64,000 nt of DNA from Pseudorhizobium xiangyangii. Lineage in GTDB: Bacteria > Pseudomonadota > Alphaproteobacteria > Rhizobiales > Rhizobiaceae. Below, in pieces: positions 36,260-45,903 of the stretch; the first letter of the stretch is position 1; every line of letters begins with the position of its first letter. The stretch spans positions 1 to 64,000 of the forward strand of contig NZ_JAJAWH010000019.1 in the NCBI RefSeq assembly GCF_020531965.1, given 5' to 3'. The notes beneath the pieces are model-generated. The model was not told the DNA's origin and made no database searches. It saw only the letters and a list, made by a program, of their open reading frames with translations. The position numbers and the translations under genes are program-made.

Positions 36260-37143
36260 TAATGCGTCCCGCCCGCATGGAGTTGCCTGGAAAGCTCGCG
36301 CACCGCTTCCGGCGTGCGCGGGCCGAAGCCCAGCAACAGCAAGCCGTCCATGGAAATCAGAGCCTTGTCGGCAGCCGCCGGAGTGGTCTGGAACGCCGGA
36401 AGAGCAAAGACCTCGTCCGTCGAGGTCTGGTGGTTCCCGCGCGTCATGGTGAGGATGACATCCGGCTTGGCAGCGATGACCGCCTCGTCCGACAGCGGCT
36501 TGTAGCCATTGATTTCCGGCGCGGCGTTAATGCCGCCCGCCATCCGGATGATCTCGGCCGCCTCGGTGCCGGCGCCGCCCGCCATGATCCGGCCATTGGC
36601 AAGCGACAGCACGAACAGTACGCGCTTGCGGGGTTCCGGTATCTTCGCCACCTCCTGCGACAGCGCCTGAAGCTCACTTTCGGTCTTGTCGGCGAGCGCA
36701 TCCGCTTCACTCGAGAGCCCGACGGCTGCACCGATATCGCGGATCTTCCGGCCGATCGCCTCGCCCTGCGGCGGAGTTGCGATTGTCACCATCGGGATTG
36801 CGCTGGCACTCAGGATTTCCAGGACCGGCGGCGGGCCAGATCCCTCTTCCGTCAGGATGAGATCCGGTCTCTGTGCTATGATGCCCTCCGCCGATAGCGC
36901 TCGCATATAGCCGACATCAGGCTTCGAGCTTGCCTCGGCAGGGTATCCGCTGGTGGAATCGACCGCGGCGATCCGGTCCTGGGCGCCGAGGGCATAAAGG
37001 ATTTCGGTAATCGTACCGCCGATGGACACGATCCGTTGCGCGGAAGGGTTGCCCTCCTCGGCCGCCGATACCGCTGACGCCATAAACAACCCGACCGCAG
37101 CAACAGCGGCCAAACGCCCCTTGAACGAACCTGAAAATGTCAT
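36259..37143 (-). CDS. hmuT: Periplasmic haemin-binding protein HmuT
   Basis: A 294-residue binding protein with a signal peptide (FKGRLAAVAAVGLFMASAVSA) and the HmuT pattern RIVSIGGTITEILYALGAQD followed by VDSTSGYPAEASSKPDVGYM; the latter includes the Tyr of the haem ligand region. The ATG at 37143 is preferred; an in-frame TTG upstream would add five residues. First gene of hmuTUV. hmuS and hmuP, often found upstream in rhizobia, are absent here. Confidence 0.92.
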   Translation of the reverse strand: MTFSGSFKGRLAAVAAVGLFMASAVSAAEEGNPSAQRIVSIGGTITEILYALGAQDRIAAVDSTSGYPAEASSKPDVGYMRALSAEGIIAQRPDLILTEEGSGPPPVLEILSASAIPMVTIATPPQGEAIGRKIRDIGAAVGLSSEADALADKTESELQALSQEVAKIPEPRKRVLFVLSLANGRIMAGGAGTEAAEIIRMAGGINAAPEINGYKPLSDEAVIAAKPDVILTMTRGNHQTSTDEVFALPAFQTTPAAADKALISMDGLLLLGFGPRTPEAVRELSRQLHAGGTH

Positions 37144-37197
37144 CGTCAATCCACCCAAATGATCCGCCTGGAGGAGAACTGCCTCAGGCCCGGCAAT

Positions 37198-37220
37198 AAC
37201 TTGAGTTGACTACGCAAGTT
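37198..37220. promoter_or_regulatory. Candidate iron-responsive operator in the hmuT divergent promoter
   Basis: AACTTG (37198-37203) and CAAGTT (37215-37220) form an inverted repeat around GAGTTGACTAC-type sequence, followed by a T-run. It lies 55 bp before hmuT and about 75 bp before the facing monooxygenase gene. RirA (IRO box) or Irr (ICE) would be the expected regulators; the match to either consensus is only partial. Confidence 0.4.
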
Positions 37221-37294
37221 TTTTTGGCTTTTCAAGGCACCGGCCGACAGATATCTTGAGTGAGAAGTGAAACTTTATGAGAGGAACTGAGAAA

Positions 37295-37642
37295 ATGTAC
37301 ATTGCGATGAACCGCTTCCGCGTCGTCCCCGGCTACGAGGAGGCCTTTGAAGCGCTCTGGCGCAGCCGCGAGGGCCGTCTGGCGGAAATGCCCGGCTATG
37401 TCGAATTTCACATGCTGAAAGGTCCGAAGGCCGAGGATCATTCGCTGTATGCTTCCCATACTGTCTGGGAAACCTTCGAGCATTTTCAGGCCTGGACCAA
37501 GTCCGAACAGTTCCGTGCCGCCCACGCCAAGGCCGGCGAGAACCGCGGCAAGATCGAGTACCTTTCCGGCCCGCATTTCGAGGGCTTCGAAGTCATCATC
37601 CATGAAGATCGCAACGGCGCCCGCGCCGCAACGGCAGCGTGA
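37295..37642 (+). CDS. Antibiotic-biosynthesis-monooxygenase-like haem-degrading protein
   Basis: A 115-residue ABM-fold protein: MYIAMNRFRVVPGYEEAFEA, MPGYVEFHMLKGPKAEDHSL and WETFEHFQAWTKSEQFRAAH. These resemble small haem-degrading monooxygenases of the IsdG/HmuQ type. ABM proteins also act on other substrates, but the position opposite hmuTUV and before hutX favours haem breakdown to release iron. The ATG at 37295 has GAGGAACTG upstream. Confidence 0.8.
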   Translation: MYIAMNRFRVVPGYEEAFEALWRSREGRLAEMPGYVEFHMLKGPKAEDHSLYASHTVWETFEHFQAWTKSEQFRAAHAKAGENRGKIEYLSGPHFEGFEVIIHEDRNGARAATAA

Positions 37643-38172
37643 ACACCATGAATGCAGTCGCACAACAGAGCGGAGAACGGCGCGAACGCGCGCTTGCCGC
37701 CCTCGCGGAGAAGCCGGACGGCGTCGTCGAGGCGCTTGCCGCCAAGGCAGAGGTCACCCCGGCCGAAATCCTGGAAATCCTTCCTGCCGGTTCCGCCGTC
37801 ATCGCCGACAAGGACGCCTTTGCCGATATCTGGGCTGATCTGACGAAGTGGGGCGAAATTCTCTTCATCGTTCATACGGACGACATCGTCCTTGAAGCGG
37901 AAGGCACTCTGCCGGAAGGCTCGGAAGGACATGGATGGTTCAACATCCATGGCGACAGCCCGATCGGCGGCCATATCAAGAAGGACAACTGCGCTTCAGT
38001 CACCTTCGTCGACCGGCCGTTTCACGGCCGCCGTTCCTGCTCGGTCTGGTTCATGAATGCGACGGGTTCGGCCATGTTCAAGGTCTTCGTGCGCCGCGAC
38101 GAACAGCGCGAGCTGATCGGCGAACAACTGGCGAAGTTCGAAGCCTTGCGCGACCACTACGCGGCTGTCTGA
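37639..38172 (+). CDS. hutX: Haem utilisation protein HutX
   Basis: A 177-residue cytoplasmic protein of the HutX/HuvX family, a haem carrier that passes haem to the degrading enzyme. It has an N-terminal helical part and then VIADKDAFADIWADLTKWGE, GHGWFNIHGDSPIGGHIKKD and CASVTFVDRPFHGRRSCSVW, the conserved haem-binding scaffold. It overlaps the previous stop by four bases if it starts at the GTG at 37639; an ATG at 37648 is equally possible. A strong terminator follows. Confidence 0.9.
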   Translation: MNTMNAVAQQSGERRERALAALAEKPDGVVEALAAKAEVTPAEILEILPAGSAVIADKDAFADIWADLTKWGEILFIVHTDDIVLEAEGTLPEGSEGHGWFNIHGDSPIGGHIKKDNCASVTFVDRPFHGRRSCSVWFMNATGSAMFKVFVRRDEQRELIGEQLAKFEALRDHYAAV

Positions 38173-38185
38173 CCGGCAATCGTAT

Positions 38186-38218
38186 AAAGAACATCCGGCT
38201 TCTGGCCGGATGTTCTTT
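38186..38218. terminator. Terminator after hutX
   Basis: A perfect 14-bp stem (38186-38199 with 38205-38218; core GAACATCCGGC), the loop TTCTG and a short T-run. It serves hutX and the convergent small gene at 38224. Confidence 0.88.
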
Positions 38219-38223
38219 TGGCC

Positions 38224-38454
38224 TCAAATGGCCGGGACCCACTTCCAGAACACGCCTTCCTGACGTTCCGGATAGTACTTGAATTCGCATTCGAAACGTC
38301 GTCCGTAGGCTTCCGCGGCCTTCAGCGCGGCGTCGCTCACGGGGTTCATGCCCGTGCCAGGAGCGAACCAGTCCTCCAGCAGATCATCCGGGATGTAAGT
38401 GCCAACCCGAAGCGGCATGACCGCCAGGGTCTGGTCTAGTTCTTCCGGTGGCAT
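38224..38454 (-). CDS. Small conserved hypothetical protein
   Basis: A 76-residue acidic cytoplasmic protein without recognisable domain: LAVMPLRVGTYIPDDLLEDW, MNPVSDAALKAAEAYGRRFE and a Trp/Tyr-rich end (GVFWKWVPAI). The ATG is preceded by CTGGAGATACGCC, a usable ribosome site, and codon use is normal for the region. It ends just before the hutX terminator. Confidence 0.6.
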   Translation of the reverse strand: MPPEELDQTLAVMPLRVGTYIPDDLLEDWFAPGTGMNPVSDAALKAAEAYGRRFECEFKYYPERQEGVFWKWVPAI

Positions 38455-38728
38455 GGCGTATCTCCAGCGTTCGAACGTTTATTTTTCGCGAGGCAGCTTG
38501 AGCCTCGCGCCCGGAACCACGAGCTTTCATTCCCGCTGCGCAGCATGGCCTCAAGGAGGTGTCACCAGCGTTGCGAAATCTCCTTGAGGAGCGCCAATGT
38601 CGGCATCCAGAGCTTCGTGGCTCGTGGCATAGGGTTCCCACAGTAACCAATATAGCGCTCAAGTTCAGTAGCGCTAGCCGCAGGGATGAGCTGGCTCTGC
38701 ACCCCCCTTTGGAAAATTACTTTCCCGT
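38455..38728. other. Gene-free stretch with two strong hairpins
   Basis: CGCGAGGC / GCCTCGCG (38487-38494 and 38502-38509, 7-nt loop) and CCTCAAGGAG / CTCCTTGAGG (38549-38558 and 38580-38589, 21-nt loop) are both perfect. No open frame with a ribosome site was seen. The T-run precedes the first hairpin on the plus strand, so it is not a normal terminator. A small RNA is conceivable. Confidence 0.3.
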
Positions 38729-38914
38729 TTAGTGCGACACGTGCTCAGGCTTGCCCTTGCGTTTGGTCGAAGCCATGTCGTGAAGCTCCTTCTCGCTCAT
38801 GGACTTCTCCATGCTTTTCGATGGGCCCTTGAGTTCACTTTTCTTGATATCGCCCCGTTTCGCCGCAAGCGCAGCTCCTGCGGCCTTCTGCTGTGACTTC
38901 GATTTCGCCGGCAT
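38729..38914 (-). CDS. DUF3008 family small basic protein
   Basis: A 61-residue, Lys/Ser-rich protein matching the DUF3008 family: MPAKSKSQQKAAGAALAAKR, then KKSELKGPSKSMEKSMSEKE and the end ASTKRKGKPEHVSH. Members are widespread small proteins in Rhizobiales and other bacteria with no known function; the sequence looks like a disordered nucleic-acid-associated protein. The start at 38914 is where similarity begins; GAGGAGG lies upstream. Confidence 0.82.
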   Translation of the reverse strand: MPAKSKSQQKAAGAALAAKRGDIKKSELKGPSKSMEKSMSEKELHDMASTKRKGKPEHVSH

Positions 38915-39115
38915 GTCTGCCTCCTCCGGTTGAACCCTGCAAAAACGAACCCCAAGGACGCGCGATGGTTCCCGTCGCCGGCAGGGAACTATCCGGCTTG
39001 CGCTGCCGTTGGGTATCCAGAACAACCGAGAAGAGAAAACGAGGAAGGCAGCATCAGTTCACTTGCCAATGCCGACAATCAGGAGCGCTGAACCGTTCCC
39101 ATTGCCGTGATGAAC

Positions 39116-39136
39116 TGGCTCCCGCCGAGGGAGCCA
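39116..39136. other. Hairpin before the nucleotidyltransferase gene
   Basis: TGGCTCCC and GGGAGCCA form a perfect 8-bp stem with the loop GCCGA, followed by ATTTACG. It lies 65 bp before the start at 39201, so it could be a leader hairpin or attenuator. Confidence 0.4.
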
Positions 39137-39200
39137 ATTTACGTTCTGCGGAACCCTCCCCAGCCTCTGGGTGTTCACCTGCGCAACTTTGGAGATCGAC

Positions 39201-40058
39201 ATGGACGCCGAAACCATACTGCCTCAGGAGCGCGCTGCGCGGGACATGATAGAGGCGATGCCGCATATGGAGGCCAAGGCAGCACCGACCCTCGTCAACG
39301 CCGATGCCGAAGCATTCGTTGCCGAGTCCCTCGAAGACCTGGTGAACTGCGGCATACCCTTCCTGCTGGCCGGGACCTATGCCGTCAGCGCCTATACCGG
39401 CATCTCGCGCCCGACAAAGGATCTGGACATATTCTGCCGCGCCGGCGACTACGCCCGGATCCTCGCCCACTTCAAGGCCAAGGGATACGAGATCGAGGTC
39501 GAAGACGACCGCTGGCTCGGCAAGGTAATCAAGGGCAAGTATTTCTTCGACGTCATCTTCGCCGGCTCGAACGGCACCATGCCGATCGGCGACGGCTGGT
39601 TCGAGAGTGCACGCCAGATCGAGATGAATGGCCATCAGGTCCGCATCATCGCGCCGACCGAACTCATCTGGTCCAAGTGCTTCGTCCAGTTGCGCCATCG
39701 CTACGACGGCGGCGACGTCGTCCACGTCATCCTGCGTGCTCACGACCAGATCGACTGGGAACGGCTGCTCAACCACATGGAAGTGCATTGGGAGGTGCTG
39801 CTCGTGCACCTTCTGAACTTCCGTTGGATCTATCCTACCGAGCGAGACAAGGTGCCGGATTGGCTACTGGACGAATTGCTGGACCGACTGAAAGCGCAGC
39901 GCGAACTGCCGTTGCCGCAGATGAAGGTCTGCCGCGGCCGGATGTTCAGCCGCGTCGATTTCGAGATCGACGTCAAGGAATGGGGTTTTGCCGACGTGGG
40001 CGGTGAAGGCGAATTGCGCGAAGGCGCAAAAGAGATACCGCAAGGAGGATCGGCGTGA
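39201..40058 (+). CDS. Nucleotidyltransferase-fold protein
   Basis: A 285-residue cytoplasmic protein of the nucleotidyltransferase (Pol-beta-like) superfamily. The core is FLLAGTYAVSAYTGISRPTK followed by DLDIF (two metal-binding Asp), and a third Asp in YFFDVIFAGSN, so the catalytic triad is complete. A helical C-terminal half (WERLLNHMEVHWEVLLVHLL) may bind the substrate. The pattern G-T/S-x-A ... R-x-T-K-D-L-D is shared with AbiEii-type toxins and with aminoglycoside-type transferases. GGAG lies six bases before the ATG. It overlaps the phosphoesterase gene by four bases (GTGA). The substrate is unknown. Confidence 0.75.
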   Translation: MDAETILPQERAARDMIEAMPHMEAKAAPTLVNADAEAFVAESLEDLVNCGIPFLLAGTYAVSAYTGISRPTKDLDIFCRAGDYARILAHFKAKGYEIEVEDDRWLGKVIKGKYFFDVIFAGSNGTMPIGDGWFESARQIEMNGHQVRIIAPTELIWSKCFVQLRHRYDGGDVVHVILRAHDQIDWERLLNHMEVHWEVLLVHLLNFRWIYPTERDKVPDWLLDELLDRLKAQRELPLPQMKVCRGRMFSRVDFEIDVKEWGFADVGGEGELREGAKEIPQGGSA

Positions 40059-40837
40059 CCAAAGCCAGTGATACGAAGGATGAAAGCACCCAGGCCGGCG
40101 CAACGAAGGTCGATGCGAAGAAGGCGAACGGCAAGCAAAAAATCGCTGCCATGGGCGACCTGCACGTGAAGGAGCACGGCAGCGTATCGTACAAGGAATT
40201 GTTCAGCGAAATCTCCCAGGTAGCTGATATTCTTGTTCTGACCGGCGACCTTACGGACCTCGGCAAGGTCAAGGAGGCGGAAATTCTGGCCGCCGACCTG
40301 CGCTCCTGCTCCATCCCCATCGTTGGCGTGCTCGGCAACCATGATTACGAATGCGGCTGCGTCGAGGAGGTCTCGCATATCCTGAAGGAAGCCGGCGTCC
40401 ACCTGCTGGAGGGCCAGGCGGTCGAAATCAACGGTGTCGGCTTTGCGGGGGCCAAGGGTTTTGCAGGAGGATTCGGCCGCCACATGCTCAGCTCCTTTGG
40501 CGAGCCGGCGATCAAGGCAATGGTGACCGAAAGCGTCGAGGAGAGCATGCGGCTCGAAAACGCGCTCCGCCAGGTCCGCTCCGAACGCGCCATGGTGGTC
40601 CTCCACTATGCGCCGATCCGCGAAACGGTAGCGGGCGAACCTGAGGAAATCTATGCCTTCCTCGGTTCGTCGCGGCTGGCCGAGACGATCGACCGTTTCC
40701 CCGTCAGCGCCGTTGTCCACGGCCACGCGCATCGCGGCGCCTATCAGGGCAAGACGCCCGGCGGCGCGCCCGTCTATAATGTTGCCTCGCATATCGAGAA
40801 GCCGACCGGGCGGCCCTACGCACTGCTGGAACTTTAA
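40055..40837 (+). CDS. Calcineurin-like metallophosphoesterase
   Basis: A 260-residue phosphoesterase with all motifs of the family: AAMGDLHVKEH, LVLTGDLTDLG, VLGNHDYECG, VVLHYAPI and VVHGHAHRG, which bind two metal ions. The first ~30 residues are a charged, Lys/Ala-rich tail. The start is a GTG overlapping the previous stop, so its translation is coupled to the nucleotidyltransferase. Members hydrolyse phosphodiesters such as cyclic nucleotides or nucleic-acid ends. The pair could form an opposing add/remove module (inference). Confidence 0.85.
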   Translation: MTKASDTKDESTQAGATKVDAKKANGKQKIAAMGDLHVKEHGSVSYKELFSEISQVADILVLTGDLTDLGKVKEAEILAADLRSCSIPIVGVLGNHDYECGCVEEVSHILKEAGVHLLEGQAVEINGVGFAGAKGFAGGFGRHMLSSFGEPAIKAMVTESVEESMRLENALRQVRSERAMVVLHYAPIRETVAGEPEEIYAFLGSSRLAETIDRFPVSAVVHGHAHRGAYQGKTPGGAPVYNVASHIEKPTGRPYALLEL

Positions 40838-40862
40838 AAATCCACCCCGAAGCCCGGCCGGC

Positions 40863-42260
40863 CTAGATGTGAAGGGCGTGGCCGAGCGCCTTCATGGCGG
40901 CCTCGGCAAATCCCTCCGACTGGGTCGGATGCGCATGGATGGTGCCAGCGACATCCTCCAGCCGAGTTCCCATTTCGACAGCGAGCGCGAAGGTGGCTGA
41001 CAGTTCCGAAATGCCGGCTCCGACCGCCTGGATGCCGAGCACCAGATGGTTGTCGGCGCGCGCCACGACGCGCACGAAACCGTCCTCCGAGGCCAGCGTC
41101 ATGGCCCGGCCGTTGGCCGCAAACGGAAACTGCCCGACCTTGATCTCGTGGCCCGCCGTGCGTGCCTCGTCCGGGGAAAGACCAACCGAGACTATTTCCG
41201 GATCCGTGAAGCAGACCGCGGGAATGGCCCGCTTGTCCCAGCTGCGGCGCCGGCCGGCAACGATCTCCGCCACCATGTCGCCCTGCGCCATGGCGCGGTG
41301 CGCCAGCATCGGCTCGCCTGTCACATCACCGATCGCGTAGATGCCGCGCATCGACGTGCGGCATTGATCGTCGATACGGATGAACCGGCCCTCCATGTCG
41401 AGCTCCAGCTCCTCGCGGCCCCAACCTTCGGTGACGGGCGTGCGACCGACTGTGACAAGGATTTTTTCGGCGCCGAGTTTCGTCTCTTCCCCGTTCGCAT
41501 CCTCGACGATCAGTGCATCTCCTCCACCGGAGAGGTTCTTCACCCTGGTCCCCAGCCGCACCTCGACGCCGAGCGCCGCAAGCCGTTTGGCAACCGGCTG
41601 CGTCAGTGCGGCATCGTAAAGCGGCAGAATGCGCTCCTGCGCCTCCACGATCGTGACCTTGGCACCGAGCTTTGCAAAGGCGATGCCGAGTTCAAGCCCG
41701 ATATAGCCAGCCCCGACGACGGCGAGCGACTTGGGCAGTTGCGCCAGCGACAGCGCCTCGGTGGACGAGATGATGTTGCCGCCGAACGGCAGCATCGGAA
41801 GCTCGACCGGTGCCGACCCGGTGGCGACGACGATGTTTTCCGCCCGCACCACCTGGCTGCCGGTCTCGGTCTCCACTTCGACGGTCTTGCCGTCGCGGAA
41901 GTGCGCCCGCCCGACGACAGCCTTCACGCCCGCCTTCTTGAGAAGGTTGACAACACCCATCGAGAGCCGGCCGGTAATGCCATCCTTCCAGGCCATCGTC
42001 CTCATGAAATCGATGCCCGGACTGTCCACGCGGATGCCCATGGGGTTCCGACCCGCAGCCATGGCCACCGCATGTGCGTAGTCGTCGGCAGTATGAATGA
42101 TCGCCTTCGACGGGATGCAGCCGACGTTCAGGCAGGTGCCGCCGGCCTTCGCCATTTCGACGATCACCGTGTCGATGCCGAGCTGTGCCGCGCGGATGGC
42201 GCAGACGTACCCACCGGGACCGGCACCGATAACGAGGAGCTTGCAGGTGATTTCCTTCAT
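40863..42260 (-). CDS. lpdV: Dihydrolipoyl dehydrogenase (E3) of the branched-chain complex
   Basis: A 465-residue flavoprotein that reoxidises the dihydrolipoyl group of BkdB with NAD. It has the FAD-binding LLVIGAGPGGYVCAIRAAQL, the redox pair Cys43/Cys48 in GGTCLNVGCIPSKA, the NAD-binding VVGAGYIGLELGIAFAKLGA, and the C-terminal active-site HAHPTQSEGFAEAA. It is the last gene of the bkd operon. The ATG at 42260 directly follows the E2 stop (TGAGATG). Confidence 0.94.
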   Translation of the reverse strand: MKEITCKLLVIGAGPGGYVCAIRAAQLGIDTVIVEMAKAGGTCLNVGCIPSKAIIHTADDYAHAVAMAAGRNPMGIRVDSPGIDFMRTMAWKDGITGRLSMGVVNLLKKAGVKAVVGRAHFRDGKTVEVETETGSQVVRAENIVVATGSAPVELPMLPFGGNIISSTEALSLAQLPKSLAVVGAGYIGLELGIAFAKLGAKVTIVEAQERILPLYDAALTQPVAKRLAALGVEVRLGTRVKNLSGGGDALIVEDANGEETKLGAEKILVTVGRTPVTEGWGREELELDMEGRFIRIDDQCRTSMRGIYAIGDVTGEPMLAHRAMAQGDMVAEIVAGRRRSWDKRAIPAVCFTDPEIVSVGLSPDEARTAGHEIKVGQFPFAANGRAMTLASEDGFVRVVARADNHLVLGIQAVGAGISELSATFALAVEMGTRLEDVAGTIHAHPTQSEGFAEAAMKALGHALHI

Positions 42261-42261
42261 C

Positions 42262-43560
42262 TCATCCCTCGACAAAGATCATTGCTGGCGCCTCCAGAAG
42301 CACCTTCAGGCGCTGGATGAAGGTTGCGGCATCCCAACCGTCGATCACCCGGTGATCGAAGCTGGAGGACAGGTTCATCATCTTGCGCGGCACGAACTGC
42401 GTGCCGTCCCACTGCGGGCGGACGGCAATCTTGTTGACGCCGATAATGGCCACTTCCGGATGGTTGATGACGGGCGTCGAGACGACACCCCCCATGGCCC
42501 CGAGCGAACTGATCGTGATCGTCGATCCAGAAAGCTCCTCCCGCTGCGCAGTCCCGCTTTTCGCGGCCTCGCTGAGGCGCGCCACCTCTCGTGCGCAGTC
42601 GAAGATGTCGCGCGCTTCGGCATGCTTGACCACCGGCACGACCAGGCCCGCCGGCGTCTGCGCAGCAATCCCGATATGAACGCCGCCATACTGGCGAACG
42701 ACGCCGGCTTCGTCATCGTAGTGCGCATTGACCATCGGCTGGTCGGCGGCCGCCTTGACGATGGCCCGCATCAGGAACGGCAGGATGGTAAGTTTCGGCC
42801 GGCCCGGCCTCTGGTCGGCGTTCAGGCGCGTCCGCAGCTCCTCAAGCGACGTCATGTCGACCTCCTCCACATAGGTGATGTGGGGAATACGCGATTTCGA
42901 AAGCGCCATGCGCTCGGCAATCCGCCGGCGCAGACCGACGACCTTGATCTCCTGTATCGACGTGTTCGGCTGCAGACCGGGTTTGGCTGCGGCTGCTTTG
43001 CCCTGCCGCTGGAAGGCGTCCAGATCGTCGTGGGTAATGCGTCCGGTAGGTCCGGTCCCGGTGACTTGTCGCAGGTCGATCCCTGCATTCTTTGCTCTCA
43101 GGCGCACCGCCGGCGAGGCCAATGGCTTTTCCTCGGGTGGTCGCGGCGCCCCGGCTTCGGTTGCGGTTGCCGGCTTGCGAAGCTTCGGCTGCCCGGGTGC
43201 CGGCGGCGGCGTATCATCCTGGACCTTTTCCCTTACGGTTGACGCCGCAACAGGTGCTTGCTCCGCTTTGGAAAGCTCCGCTGCAACGGGCTCCTCCGCC
43301 TCTTCGCCGGTCTCTCCCCCCGCAACCCTGATCTTCAGGATCACGGTTCCGGTGGCGATGATGTCACCCACCTCGCCATGACGCCAGGTCACCTCGCCAT
43401 CGACCGGAGACGGGATCTCCACGGTCGCCTTGCCTGTCATCACGGCGGCAAGCACCATGTCCTCGTGAACAACGTCGCCGACATTGACGTGCCATTCGAC
43501 GAGTTCGGCCTCCGCCACGCCCTCGCCGACATCCGGAAGCTTGATCGCGTATATTCCCAT
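42262..43560 (-). CDS. bkdB: Dihydrolipoyl transacylase (E2) of the branched-chain complex
   Basis: A 432-residue core enzyme of the branched-chain 2-oxoacid dehydrogenase. An N-terminal lipoyl domain (residues 1-78, lipoylated Lys44 in VMTGKATVEI), an Ala/Pro linker, a subunit-binding domain (SPAVRLRAKNAGIDLRQVTG) and the catalytic domain ending in SSSFDHRVIDGWDAATFIQR (His and Asp of the HxxxDG motif). Unusually, the residue before the lipoyl Lys is Gly rather than the near-invariant Asp. Two bases separate it from the E1 beta gene. Confidence 0.93.
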   Translation of the reverse strand: MGIYAIKLPDVGEGVAEAELVEWHVNVGDVVHEDMVLAAVMTGKATVEIPSPVDGEVTWRHGEVGDIIATGTVILKIRVAGGETGEEAEEPVAAELSKAEQAPVAASTVREKVQDDTPPPAPGQPKLRKPATATEAGAPRPPEEKPLASPAVRLRAKNAGIDLRQVTGTGPTGRITHDDLDAFQRQGKAAAAKPGLQPNTSIQEIKVVGLRRRIAERMALSKSRIPHITYVEEVDMTSLEELRTRLNADQRPGRPKLTILPFLMRAIVKAAADQPMVNAHYDDEAGVVRQYGGVHIGIAAQTPAGLVVPVVKHAEARDIFDCAREVARLSEAAKSGTAQREELSGSTITISSLGAMGGVVSTPVINHPEVAIIGVNKIAVRPQWDGTQFVPRKMMNLSSSFDHRVIDGWDAATFIQRLKVLLEAPAMIFVEG

Positions 43561-43561
43561 C

Positions 43562-44575
43562 TCACGCCTCCATCATGTCGCGCAAAGCCTGGCCGACGCG
43601 AGCCGGACCCGGGAAATAGTCCCATTCCTGCGCGTGGGGATATGGCGTATCCCAGCCTGCGACCCGTGTGATCGGCGCCTCCAGATGGTAGAAGCAGTGC
43701 TCCTGCACGAGCGAGACGAGTTCGGCGCCGAAGCCGGAGGTCAGCGTCGCCTCGTGAAGCACCATGCACCGACCAGTCTTCTTGACGGAGGCGAGGATGG
43801 TGTCGAGATCGAGCGGCACGAGCGTGCGCAGATCAATGACTTCCGCGTCGATGCCCACCTCTTCGGCAGTCGCCTCGGCCACATGCACCATCGTGCCATA
43901 GGCAAGAATCGTCACCGCTGATCCCTCTCGCCGCACCACCGCCTTGCCGAGCGGCACCGAATAATAGTCATCTGGAACGTCGCCCAGCGCATGACCGGCC
44001 CACGAGGTGACCGGGCGTTCGTGATGGCCGTCGAAGGGACCGTTGTAGAGCCGCTTCGGCTCCAGAAAAATCACCGGGTCGGGGTTTTCTATCGACGCGA
44101 TCAGAAGGCCCTTGGCATCATAGGGATTGGACGGCACCACAACCTGCAGGCCGCAGACATGGGTGAACAGCGCTTCCGGGCTCTGGCTGTGCGTCTGCCC
44201 ACCGAAAATGCCGCCGCCGGTCGGCATGCGCACCACCATCGGACACGTGAAGTCGCCGTTGGAGCGATAGCGCAACCGCGCCGCCTCCTGCGTCAGCTGG
44301 TCATAGGCGGGATACATGTAATCGGCGAACTGGATCTCGATACAGGGTTTCAACCCGTAGGAGGCCATGCCGATCGCCGTTCCGACGATGCCGGATTCCG
44401 AGATCGGCGTGTCGAAGCAGCGGGTCTTCCCGTATTTCTGCTGCAGTCCTTGCGTGCACCGGAAGACGCCGCCGAAATAGCCGACATCTTCACCGAACAC
44501 GACGACGCTCTCGTCGTGTCCCATCGATACGTCGATGGCGCTGCGGATGGCCTCGATCATCGTCATGCGCGTCAT
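43562..44575 (-). CDS. bkdA2: 2-oxoisovalerate dehydrogenase E1 beta subunit
   Basis: A 337-residue E1 beta. It carries MIEAIRSAIDVSMGHDESVV, VVFGEDVGYFGGVFRCTQGL, FDTPISESGIVGTAIGMASY and VTILAYGTMVHVAEATAEEV, the expected cofactor and interface segments. With E1 alpha it decarboxylates the 2-oxoacids of valine, leucine and isoleucine, using thiamine diphosphate. The first ATG (44575) or that at codon 4 may be used. It lies four bases after the E1 alpha stop. Confidence 0.94.
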   Translation of the reverse strand: MTRMTMIEAIRSAIDVSMGHDESVVVFGEDVGYFGGVFRCTQGLQQKYGKTRCFDTPISESGIVGTAIGMASYGLKPCIEIQFADYMYPAYDQLTQEAARLRYRSNGDFTCPMVVRMPTGGGIFGGQTHSQSPEALFTHVCGLQVVVPSNPYDAKGLLIASIENPDPVIFLEPKRLYNGPFDGHHERPVTSWAGHALGDVPDDYYSVPLGKAVVRREGSAVTILAYGTMVHVAEATAEEVGIDAEVIDLRTLVPLDLDTILASVKKTGRCMVLHEATLTSGFGAELVSLVQEHCFYHLEAPITRVAGWDTPYPHAQEWDYFPGPARVGQALRDMMEA

Positions 44576-44579
44576 CCGC

Positions 44580-45845
<1,266 letters not shown>

Positions 45846-45903
45846 TCACGGGCTTCCTCCTCGAAGACCGCTTCCCTCAATCTAGGGCGGCATGTCCGTC
45901 GGA

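Noticed and set aside
38487-38509. Hairpin CGCGAGGC/GCCTCGCG as a terminator
   Set aside because: The T-run lies before the stem on the plus strand and becomes an A-run after it on the minus strand, so neither direction gives a terminator.
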